The notes under the pieces: generated by a model
What the model saw: only the letters and a program-made list of their open reading frames with translations
What the model was told of the DNA's origin: nothing
The model's database searches: none
Source: Lachnospiraceae bacterium
GTDB lineage: Bacteria > Bacillota > Clostridia > Lachnospirales > Lachnospiraceae
Direction: 5' to 3'
Assembly: GCA_017513005.1 (NCBI GenBank)
Contig: JAFWDM010000107.1
Location: 1 to 40,540, forward strand
DNA: 40,540 nucleotides
In this document: positions 25,013-31,612 of the stretch, one piece after another
How the letters are laid out: each line of letters begins with the position of its first letter
Numbering within the stretch: position 1 is the stretch's first letter
Program-made: the position numbers and the translations under genes

Positions 25013-25918
25013 ATGCCTTTTTTTGGAGATATGACAACAAAGCAGCTTTCTGCCGGGCAGGAAAGAAAGCGCAGGAACCGCAGGCGGAGCCTCACGAGGG
25101 CGGCTATCCAGCTGCTCTTTTTTGTGAGCATGCCGGGCGCCTATGTGGCGGGCTTTAACGGAATCAAGTATATATTCCGGCAGCTCAGCAGCGGAGGCCT
25201 GCTGGAGTGGAACAGCTTTGTGACAGCCCTGGCCGGTCTGGGGGTCTTTACGATCATTTTCGGCCGGTTTTTCTGCGGATATATCTGTGCCTTCGGCTCC
25301 CTCGGGGATTTTGTCTACTGGCTGTCCGGCCTGTTTCAGAAAAAGATCCTGAAGAAAAAGAAGCAGGTCTCGATCCCGCAGACAGTCCTGCCGTGGCTGC
25401 AGAAGCTGAAATACGTCAACCTCGCATTTATTCTGATCGTAACGGCAATGGGCTGGAGCGGGGCACTTCAGGGCACGAGCGCCTGGGATGTTTTTTCCCG
25501 GCTGACTGCATTCCGGCTCCCGGACAGGTCTTTCGGGATCGGCATCCTGTGCCTGGCCGTGATCCTGGTCGGCATGGGCGTCCAGAGCAGGTTTTTCTGT
25601 CAGTTTCTGTGCCCCATGGGCGCTTTTTTCGCGACCCTTCCGATCCTTCCGTTCATGGCGCTCCGCAGAGATCCTGCAAACTGCCTGAAGGGGTGCAATG
25701 CCTGCCGGAATACCTGCCCGGCAGGTCTGAAGCTGGAGCCGGACGGACTGCGCAGCGGAGAATGCCTCTCCTGCGAAAAGTGCATCGGGATCTGCCCGAA
25801 AAACAACCTGCACTATCCGGCGGGAAGACTCTTCAAAAAGGAGGTCCTGTACATCCTGTTTCGTGCTGCCGTGTTTTTTGTGCTCGGGGCGTGGACGGGG
25901 CTCTGCCGCTTCCTGTAA
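25013..25918 (+). CDS. NapH/CcoG-like membrane 4Fe-4S protein
   Basis: This 301-residue polytopic membrane protein has about four to five hydrophobic segments. The membrane cysteine motifs FFCGYICAFGSLGDF (near residue 87) and RFFCQFLCPMGAFF (near 194) are the NapH-family CxxxCP-type signature. They are followed by two [4Fe-4S] ferredoxin motifs, CLKGCNACRNTCP (from Cys224) and CLSCEKCIGICPKN (from Cys251). Such proteins pass electrons from quinol or other donors through the membrane to extracytoplasmic redox partners. Lying between FMN-domain genes and apbE, it is the likely electron entry point of the flavin relay. The start is uncertain: ATG 25013 has GGAG only one base away, and ATG 25031 also has a close GGAG. 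The frame is complete. Confidence 0.88.
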   Translation: MPFFGDMTTKQLSAGQERKRRNRRRSLTRAAIQLLFFVSMPGAYVAGFNGIKYIFRQLSSGGLLEWNSFVTALAGLGVFTIIFGRFFCGYICAFGSLGDFVYWLSGLFQKKILKKKKQVSIPQTVLPWLQKLKYVNLAFILIVTAMGWSGALQGTSAWDVFSRLTAFRLPDRSFGIGILCLAVILVGMGVQSRFFCQFLCPMGAFFATLPILPFMALRRDPANCLKGCNACRNTCPAGLKLEPDGLRSGECLSCEKCIGICPKNNLHYPAGRLFKKEVLYILFRAAVFFVLGAWTGLCRFL

Positions 25919-26137
25919 AGCGGGTACAGTTCAGACTCGCCTGAAGCCTCGAAGTATTTTTCGCGAAAAACCCGGGTGCGACGGCGCGAACACACTTGCT
26001 TGCAAGTGTGTTGCACACAGTATGGCGTATTAGAATCGCCGCACGCAACGTTACATGTTGTTACGTGTCCACGCCCTTCAAGGGAGCGTGGACAGTAAGG
26101 TATAGCGAAAAGCTGCCGCCCCGCGCCGGCTTATGAT
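25919..26137. repeat. Intergenic element with two perfect inverted repeats
   Basis: AACACACTTGC (25989-25999) and GCAAGTGTGTT (26002-26012) form an 11-bp perfect palindrome with a 2-nt centre. GTCCACGC (26067-26074) pairs with GCGTGGAC (26086-26093) with an inner CCTT/AAGG. Parts resemble other spacers here: AGCGG-TACAGTTCA and AAGCCTCG recur near 12976-13020, and the AAGGG-CGTGGAC-GTAAG string recurs near 31436-31455. It looks like a degenerate dispersed repeat, possibly MITE-like. No gene is seen. Confidence 0.4.
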
Positions 26138-26167
26138 TTGACATGAGGTCTGCAGAACGTATATCAT
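26138..26167 (+). promoter_or_regulatory. Promoter of apbE
   Basis: TTGACA (26138-26143), an 18-bp spacer and TATCAT (26162-26167), about 60 bp before the apbE start. GCCGT-CTGAA-ACGGC forms a small hairpin just after the predicted start site. Confidence 0.65.
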
Positions 26168-26230
26168 AGGGAGACGCCGTCTGAAACGGCCGAAGCAGAA
26201 TGACCGATACTTTTGCAGATGGGAGAAAAG

Positions 26231-27712
26231 ATGAGAAGACCCGCTGAAAGAAATGAAAAAAAGAGCACGCAGATCTCTTCTGGCAGTGCTGTCAGCAGAT
26301 GCGCCGCGGTCCTTCTGGCCGCCCTGGTCGCGGTGAGCACTGCGGCCTGCGGAGGGCAGAGCGCCTTCGGGACGAAGACAGATGCCCGGCGCGCGGATGC
26401 CGGCGAAGGCAGCTCCACAGCGGAGGCGGTCCCGGCCGGGCAGCAGGAAGGCGCTTCTGCGGCGGGAACCGCTTCTGCGGAACAGACTGCGCAGCCGGCT
26501 GAGGACATCGAGATCCCCGAGGAGCCCTATGTCCGCGATGACGGCGGCGTATCCATGAATGTCTTCGCGATGGATACCTACATGACCTTACTGGCGTACG
26601 GTGAGAGCAGTGACGGAGATGAAGACGGCACCGCACAGGCAGAGCGGGCGGTCCGCGCGGCGGCAGAGGAGATCCACAGCCTCGATGAGATGCTGTCGAC
26701 CGGAAATCCCGACAGCGAGATCTCAAAGCTGAATGTTGCGGGCGGCGGTTCTGCGTCTAATGTGGTGATAAAGCTGATCAGACGCTCGCAGCAGCTGCGC
26801 AGGGAGACGGGCGGCCTGTTTGAGATCGCTATCTATCCTGTCATGAAGCTGTGGGGGTTCCCGACCCAGGACTACCACGTACCGGAAAAAGAAGACCTCG
26901 ACAAGGCCCTGAAGCTCGCCGATGCCTCCGCGATCACGATCGGGCAGGCGGGAACAGAAGCGAAGGATGCAAAAAAAGCCGTTTCTGCAGATACTGAGGG
27001 TACTGCCGCCGGTACGGCAGCGGCGGAAACAGGAGCGGCAGGCCGGGCTGGCACCGCTGCCGGGACAAAAGCGGAAGCCTCCGGCGCAGCCGTTTCGGCG
27101 GTCCCTGCTGCCGGTGCAGAAGCGGCGGCCTCGGGCGCATCGAAGGGAAATGATACGACTGTCTCCTTCGGCATTCCCGGCATGGAGATCGACCTGGGCG
27201 GTATCGCCAAGGGCTATACCAGCAGCCGCGTGATGGAGATCTTCAAGGAGCAGGGCATCAAACACGGTCTCGTCAGCCTGGGCGGCAATGTGCAGGCCCT
27301 GGGCAGCAAGGCGGACGGAAAGCCCTGGCGCGTGGCCATCCAGAATCCGGAGAGCGACCTGGATTACCTCGGGATCCTGGACATAGAGGGAAAATGTGTC
27401 ATTACGTCCGGCGGGTATGAGCGGTTCTTTATCGAGGACGGGGTCCGCTATCACCATATTATCGATCCCCGCACCGGCTATCCCGCCGACAGCGGCCTGC
27501 TCTCGGCGACCATTATCAGCGAGGACGGCACCCTGGCGGACGGACTCTCCACTTCCCTCTTTATCATGGGAAAAGAGGAGGCTGAGAAATACTGGCGCGC
27601 TCATCCCGGCACCTTTGACTACATTCTCGAGGATACGGACGGGACCCTGTATGTGACGAAGGGGGCCGCCGGTCTCCTCACGACAGAGGCAAAGACAGTC
27701 GTCGTGCAGTAA
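26231..27712 (+). CDS. apbE: ApbE-family FMN:protein transferase, lipoprotein
   Basis: This 493-residue protein has a lipoprotein signal (AAVLLAALVAVSTAAC, lipid-bearing Cys40). ApbE family marks are MDTYMTLLAYG, SLDEMLSTGNPDSEISKLN, IDLGGIAKGYTSSRV (Asp321 region), GLVSLGGNVQALGSK, HHIIDPRTGYPAD and LADGLSTSLFIMG. ApbE transfers FMN from FAD to Thr of Dxx(S/T)GAT motifs, using Mg, outside the membrane. Unlike typical ApbE of about 330-350 residues, it has a roughly 70-residue Ala/Gly/Thr-rich insertion (about 240-308) just before the DLGGIAKG motif. ATG 26231 is preferred because GGGAG lies 5 nt upstream; the frame opens at TTG 26213. It is the obvious modifier of the two FMN-domain proteins upstream and has its own promoter. 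Confidence 0.93.
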   Translation: MRRPAERNEKKSTQISSGSAVSRCAAVLLAALVAVSTAACGGQSAFGTKTDARRADAGEGSSTAEAVPAGQQEGASAAGTASAEQTAQPAEDIEIPEEPYVRDDGGVSMNVFAMDTYMTLLAYGESSDGDEDGTAQAERAVRAAAEEIHSLDEMLSTGNPDSEISKLNVAGGGSASNVVIKLIRRSQQLRRETGGLFEIAIYPVMKLWGFPTQDYHVPEKEDLDKALKLADASAITIGQAGTEAKDAKKAVSADTEGTAAGTAAAETGAAGRAGTAAGTKAEASGAAVSAVPAAGAEAAASGASKGNDTTVSFGIPGMEIDLGGIAKGYTSSRVMEIFKEQGIKHGLVSLGGNVQALGSKADGKPWRVAIQNPESDLDYLGILDIEGKCVITSGGYERFFIEDGVRYHHIIDPRTGYPADSGLLSATIISEDGTLADGLSTSLFIMGKEEAEKYWRAHPGTFDYILEDTDGTLYVTKGAAGLLTTEAKTVVVQ

Positions 27713-27803
27713 AGACCTGTCGTTTCATGACGCGGGAATTCCCGTATGTCTTTTCTTCCGACTACTTTGTCAAAAAGTGTCAAAAAGCCTCAGCGGTGCA
27801 GGG

Positions 27804-27850
27804 GCCTCCACAGGTGCCTGTATGTTTTACAGGCACAAAAGTATAGAGGC
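27804..27850 (+). other. Nested hairpin downstream of apbE
   Basis: GTGCCTGT (27814-27821) pairs with ACAGGCAC (27829-27836), and outside it GCCTC (27804-27808) pairs with GAGGC (27846-27850). The GTCAAAAAG direct repeat just upstream and a CGGGAATTCCCG palindrome near 27740 are the only other features in this first part of the 27713-28218 gap. No T-run follows, so it is not the terminator. Confidence 0.45.
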
Positions 27851-27896
27851 GGATCAGTACGGGCGGGGGAATCGATCAGGGCAGGCGTAATTCGAC

Positions 27897-27933
27897 AAAA
27901 AAGGCAGGTGTGTCACACATCTGCCTTTTTTTT
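27897..27933. terminator. Strong bidirectional terminator
   Basis: AAAAAAGGCAGGTGTG (27897-27912) pairs with CACATCTGCCTTTTTT around TCA, with one G-T pair. It is flanked by A and T runs on both strands and should end the apbE transcript. Confidence 0.88.
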
Positions 27934-28031
27934 GCCGGAAAACGCCGGCCCTTTCTTATATGTCGAAAATGCCCTTTCTTTTTTGCCGGAAAAACCTGCC
28001 TTTTTAGCTCAAAACGGCTGCCCTTTCTTTG
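27921..28031. repeat. Degenerate tandem repeat of about 22-27 bp
   Basis: Four to five copies of a unit like CCCTTTCTTTTTTGCCGGAA follow the terminator. Unit starts fall near 27922, 27948, 27970, 27997 and 28020. Copies differ in length and sequence, so the array is old or imperfectly copied. Confidence 0.6.
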
Positions 28032-28060
28032 TTGACTTTACCACTGTGACGTATTAACAT
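28032..28060 (+). promoter_or_regulatory. Promoter of the NhaC antiporter gene
   Basis: TTGACT (28032-28037), 17 bp, TAACAT (28055-28060). The predicted start near 28067 gives a leader of about 150 nt that holds nested hairpins. Confidence 0.6.
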
Positions 28061-28079
28061 TAAATAGATTCTGTACAAA

Positions 28080-28178
28080 CGGTACGAAACGTACCTGCTG
28101 CCGGAGTACGCAGAGAGGGGGATCCGGGCCCAGCGCGCAGCGCTGGGGAGACAGACGGGATCCGTCAGGGAAGGCAGC
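28080..28178 (+). promoter_or_regulatory. Nested structured leader of the NhaC gene
   Basis: Collinear helices can form: GCTGCC (28097-28102) with GGCAGC (28173-28178), GGATCC (28120-28125) with GGATCC (28158-28163), and CCCAGCGC (28129-28136) with GCGCTGGG (28140-28147). A separate GGTAC/GTACC hairpin (28081-28095) lies 5' of them. There is no T-run terminator, so translational control is likelier than attenuation. It does not match a riboswitch class I recognise. Confidence 0.5.
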
Positions 28179-28218
28179 CGGCGGAAGGAAACAGAGTGAG
28201 AGTGGGAGGTATGAAAAA

Positions 28219-29856
28219 ATGGAAAACAAGACACGTACTGTACGGGTGACGATCGCGGCCTTCGCCGCGGTGCTCATCTTCCTGGTCATTGCGGCTTTTG
28301 TGACCACGCCGGAGGGCGTCCAGCAGAGCTTCTGGTCGCTCATCCCGCCCATCATCGCCATTGTGCTGGCCCTGGTGACAAAGGAAGTCTACAGTTCGCT
28401 CTTCATCGGGATCCTGACAGGGTCGCTCCTGTATTCGGGCTTCAGCTTTGAGGGCACGCTGAATCATATTTTTACGGACGGCATCATCACGTCCCTGGCG
28501 GATGCCTGGAATGTGGGCATCCTGATCTTCCTGGTGATCCTGGGCATGATCGTGCAGCTGATGAACCGCACCGGCGGCAGCGCGGCGTTCGGGGAATGGG
28601 CCTCCAGGCGGATCCAGACCCGCAAGGGCGCCCAGCTGGCGACGATCGCGCTCGGCGTCCTGATCTTTATCGACGACTATTTCAACTGCCTGACGGTCGG
28701 CAGTGTCATGCGGCCCGTCACGGACAAGCACAATGTATCCCGTGCCAAGCTGGCCTATCTGATCGACGCCACGGCGGCACCGGTCTGCATCATCGCCCCG
28801 ATCTCCAGCTGGGCGGCGGCGGTCGCAGGCTTTGTCGAGGGCGAAAACGGCCTGTCTCTTTTTATCCGGACGATCCCCTACAACTATTACGCACTTCTGA
28901 CCATCGCCATGATGATCATGCTCGTGCTGATGAACATCAACTATGGTCCCATGGCGGCACATGAGTACAACGCCGTGTACAGGGATGACCTGTATACAAC
29001 GCCGGACCGCCCTTACGCGAACGCGGAAGAGGAGGAGGGGAGAAAAGGGCATATCTCCGATATGCTGGTGCCCATCTTCTCGCTGATCATCTGCTGCGTG
29101 ATCGGTATGATCTATACCGGAGGCTTCTTTACAGGGACGAGTTTTATCGATGCGTTTGCGGGCAGCGATGCCTCTGTGGGCCTCGTGCTGGGGTCCTTCG
29201 GCGGCCTCGTGATCACCATGGTCTTCTACCTGGTCCGCAACTCACTGCCCTTTGAGGAGATCATGGCCTGCCTGCCGGACGGCTTCAAACAGATGGTGCC
29301 CGCCATCCTGATCCTGACCCTGGCCTGGACCCTCAACGGGACCACAGCAAGTCTGGGAGCCAAGGAGTTCGTCGCCGCCTTCGTCGACAGCAACGCGAGG
29401 AGCTTCGCCATGTTCCTGCCCTGCATCATCTTCCTGATCGCCGTCTTTTTGTCCTTTGCGACCGGAACCTCCTGGGGCACCTTCGGTATCCTGATCCCGA
29501 TCGTCGTGGCCTGTTTCCAGATGACGGATCCCAAGATGATGATCATCGCGATGAGCGCCTGCATGGCCGGCTCCGTCTGCGGCGACCACTGCTCGCCGAT
29601 CTCCGACACGACCATCATGTCCAGTGCCGGTGCCCAGTGCAACCATATCAACCACGTCTCGACCCAGATGCCCTACGCGCTGACCTGCGCGGCTGTCTCC
29701 GCCGTGACCTACATCGTCGCCGGCGTCATGGAAGGGGGCATGCACAACGCGAACCCGGTCTTCCCTCTGGTGATCGGCCTGCTTCTGCTGTTCGCTGTCA
29801 TGTTCATCTTCAAGATCGCGGGCGGAAACGGAAATGACGCCCCTGCCGGGGAGTGA
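28219..29856 (+). CDS. NhaC-family Na+/H+ antiporter-type transporter
   Basis: This 545-residue polytopic membrane protein has about 11-12 hydrophobic segments. Family marks are FIDDYFNCLTVGSVMRP, LAYLIDATAAPVCIIAPISSW, FATGTSWGTFGILIPI and CGDHCSPISDTTIMSSAGAQCNHINHV. These place it in the NhaC/ion-transporter superfamily of Na+/H+ or substrate/H+ antiporters. Some members exchange amino or organic acids, so the ion cannot be fixed from sequence. GGGAGG lies 9 nt before ATG 28219; an earlier ATG at 28212 is out of frame. Its structured leader suggests post-transcriptional control. It is convergent with the HAD gene, 51 bp away. Confidence 0.9.
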   Translation: MENKTRTVRVTIAAFAAVLIFLVIAAFVTTPEGVQQSFWSLIPPIIAIVLALVTKEVYSSLFIGILTGSLLYSGFSFEGTLNHIFTDGIITSLADAWNVGILIFLVILGMIVQLMNRTGGSAAFGEWASRRIQTRKGAQLATIALGVLIFIDDYFNCLTVGSVMRPVTDKHNVSRAKLAYLIDATAAPVCIIAPISSWAAAVAGFVEGENGLSLFIRTIPYNYYALLTIAMMIMLVLMNINYGPMAAHEYNAVYRDDLYTTPDRPYANAEEEEGRKGHISDMLVPIFSLIICCVIGMIYTGGFFTGTSFIDAFAGSDASVGLVLGSFGGLVITMVFYLVRNSLPFEEIMACLPDGFKQMVPAILILTLAWTLNGTTASLGAKEFVAAFVDSNARSFAMFLPCIIFLIAVFLSFATGTSWGTFGILIPIVVACFQMTDPKMMIIAMSACMAGSVCGDHCSPISDTTIMSSAGAQCNHINHVSTQMPYALTCAAVSAVTYIVAGVMEGGMHNANPVFPLVIGLLLLFAVMFIFKIAGGNGNDAPAGE

Positions 29857-29907
29857 TGATCCTGCCGTCGTGGGATATGCACGCAAAAGGGATAACCTCC
29901 TGCGCTT

Positions 29908-30765
29908 TTACAGAAGCTCTGTCAGCTCCGCGAGAGACGGCACGATCAGATCGGGACGGTAGGGATACCGGTCCAGATCCTCCATCTGTGTCTCTCCGGT
30001 GAGCACCATGACCGACAAGGCCTTCGTGCCGTTCGCGATCGCGATATCGGTGTAAATGCGGTCGCCGACAAAGGCGAGCTCCTCCTCCGCAAATCCCGTG
30101 TGCCGGATGATATAGTCCAGGGTGTGGCGCGAGGGCTTCCCGTAGAAATCGGGGAAACGCCCCGTGGACTGCTCGACAAGCTTCGCGATCGATCCGCAGT
30201 CCGGAATGTAATCCAGCACACCGTTGTCGTCCACGGGGCAGTTGTAGTCCATGTTGACACCGTAGTAGGCGGCGCCGTGCCGCAGGTATTTGCAGGCCCT
30301 CGAGATCTTCTCGTAGGTCAGGGTGGTATCAAAGCCCAGGATGACCACATCCGGTCTTTCGTGTGCGGGGGCGGCATCTTCCGAACCGGCCGGATCAAAG
30401 ATCTTCAGCCCCGCCTGCCGGAAGGCCTCGACCAGATTCGGCGTCCCCACGATAAAGAAACTGTCCTCTCCATGGATCTGCCGCATCTCCTCCACGATGA
30501 CCTGCGTGGACAGGAAAACCTGTGCGGGATCCGCGGGGATCCCCAGCCTGTCCAGCTTCCGGACATAGTCCAGATGGTTGGCGGAGGAGTTGTTCGTGAA
30601 ATAGCAGTAACTGCGGCCGGTCTCCTCCAGCTTTTTCAAAAACGGCTTTGTGAACGGAAAGAGACGGCTGCTCAGGTAGATGGTTCCGTCCATATCCAGC
30701 ACAAAACATTTCACTTTCTGCAGGCGTGAAGCCGCCTGCGCGCTGTAGTCGTTGTTGTTTTTCAT
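29908..30765 (-). CDS. HAD-IIA family sugar phosphatase (NagD-like)
   Basis: This 285-residue haloacid-dehalogenase hydrolase has motif I FVLDMDGTIYLSS, motif II FTNNSS, the C2-type cap, GKPSRHTLDYII with the motif III Lys, and motif IV VGDRIYTDIAIANG. Such enzymes dephosphorylate small phosphate esters such as nucleotides, sugar phosphates or p-nitrophenyl phosphate in the cytoplasm. ATG 30765 has AGGA about 6 nt upstream; the longer open frame runs back through the tRNA-Ser gene and is not real. It diverges from tRNA-Ser. Confidence 0.9.
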   Translation of the reverse strand: MKNNNDYSAQAASRLQKVKCFVLDMDGTIYLSSRLFPFTKPFLKKLEETGRSYCYFTNNSSANHLDYVRKLDRLGIPADPAQVFLSTQVIVEEMRQIHGEDSFFIVGTPNLVEAFRQAGLKIFDPAGSEDAAPAHERPDVVILGFDTTLTYEKISRACKYLRHGAAYYGVNMDYNCPVDDNGVLDYIPDCGSIAKLVEQSTGRFPDFYGKPSRHTLDYIIRHTGFAEEELAFVGDRIYTDIAIANGTKALSVMVLTGETQMEDLDRYPYRPDLIVPSLAELTELL

Positions 30766-30806
30766 CCTGTGTCCTGCTCTCCTGGTACATGCGGAAAAGA
30801 AAGTAC

Positions 30807-30836
30807 TTGCAATTGACCGCTTAGATGGAATATAAT
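30807..30836 (+). promoter_or_regulatory. Promoter of tRNA-Ser
   Basis: TTGCAA (30807-30812), an 18-bp spacer and TATAAT (30831-30836), 29 bp before the mature tRNA. Confidence 0.7.
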
Positions 30837-30865
30837 TACATTTGTGCTTTGGCACAGTGATAGAT

Positions 30866-30955
30866 GGAGACGTATCGAAGCGGTCATAACGAGCTCGACT
30901 CGAAATCGAGTTGTCGGTTAGTCCCGGCACGTGGGTTCGAATCCCACCGTCTCCG
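30866..30955 (+). tRNA. tRNA-Ser (anticodon CGA)
   Basis: This is a 90-nt class II tRNA. Acceptor GGAGACG pairs with CGTCTCC, anticodon stem CTCGA/TCGAG holds loop CTCGAAA, a long variable arm follows (TTGTCGGTTAGTCCCGGCAC), and T-arm GTGGG/CCCAC encloses TTCGAAT. Anticodon CGA reads TCG. The discriminator G is followed by CGA, so CCA is not encoded. Confidence 0.95.
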
Positions 30956-30966
30956 CGATTTGAGAG

Positions 30967-31017
30967 ACCCGCGTAAACGCTGAGGATGCTGAAAATCCGG
31001 TGTTTACGCGGGTTTTT
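30967..31017 (+). terminator. Terminator of tRNA-Ser
   Basis: ACCCGCGTAAAC (30967-30978) pairs perfectly with GTTTACGCGGGT (31002-31013) and is followed by TTTT. The loop can form AGGAT/ATCC. Confidence 0.88.
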
Positions 31018-31172
31018 GCATTTCATGGACGTTACAATTTGTTTCACAGAGTCAACTTTTCTGCACATAGGAGAATACTGTGCAGCACGAAATGCAACAC
31101 GCGGCGGTCAGGCTCTTTGTTAATTCAGATGTCTTCACTGTTCCGCTCCCGGCATTTGATAATACCATCCTA

Positions 31173-31190
31173 ACACGTAGGAATACGTGT
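31173..31190. promoter_or_regulatory. ACACGTA/TACGTGT inverted repeat
   Basis: ACACGTA (31173-31179) and TACGTGT (31184-31190) are perfect arms around GGAA. A third half-site AACACGTATT follows near 31214. It is an operator-like cluster in a gene-free spacer; the regulated gene is not clear. Confidence 0.35.
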
Positions 31191-31282
31191 GCCAATGAGA
31201 ATGTTACGTATCAACACGTATTTGCTTCAAATGACTCTGGAACATCAAAGCCTTCCCCGATACGCGGATGGCTTTGAGGTCT

Positions 31283-31313
31283 CCCGGCCTGTTGCATCAG
31301 GCCGGGCAGTTTT
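31283..31313 (+). terminator. Orphan terminator-like hairpin
   Basis: CCCGGCCTG (31283-31291) pairs with CAGGCCGGG (31298-31306) around TTGCAT, followed by CAGTTTTGT. It is well formed, yet no gene ends directly upstream. It could close an unannotated small RNA from the 31080-31280 region. Confidence 0.55.
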
Positions 31314-31331
31314 GTATTATATTGGTATCTG

Positions 31332-31400
31332 TTCAGCACCCCGCGCCTCTGTCAGCCCGGAATTGCAGGTGCATAGCACCTGCAATATGGGGGTGCTGAA
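31332..31400. other. Double nested perfect stem-loop
   Basis: An outer 11-bp stem, TTCAGCACCCC (31332-31342) with GGGGTGCTGAA (31390-31400), encloses an inner 11-bp stem, ATTGCAGGTGC (31362-31372) with GCACCTGCAAT (31376-31386). There are no mismatches in either. The termini form perfect inverted repeats, so a small MITE-like element or a stable RNA is possible. The rest of the 31018-31612 gap has a GCAGTG/CACTGC hairpin near 31540 and no supportable gene. Confidence 0.5.
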
Positions 31401-31612
31401 TAGTTACTTAAATTGTGGGTAAGGGGGCACCGGCTCTAAGGGCGTGGACGTAAGAGATGTGCCGTTCGGGGGCTTCCGGCCGGTTCGCACTGGTTTCGCG
31501 GGCGTGGATACGGGAGAGGACCGGCGTATACCTATATGCGCAGTGAAACAGCGCACTGCACCTTTACCGAACAGAGATCGAAGTATCAGACAGCATTGGA
31601 AGGGAGGACGGG

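Noticed and set aside
27746-28057. 103-codon plus-strand frame after apbE
   Set aside because: It runs through the terminator and a tandem repeat; no start signal.
31080-31422. Small plus-strand frames in the spacer after tRNA-Ser
   Set aside because: They lack ribosome sites and cross the hairpins; better explained as RNA or repeat structure.
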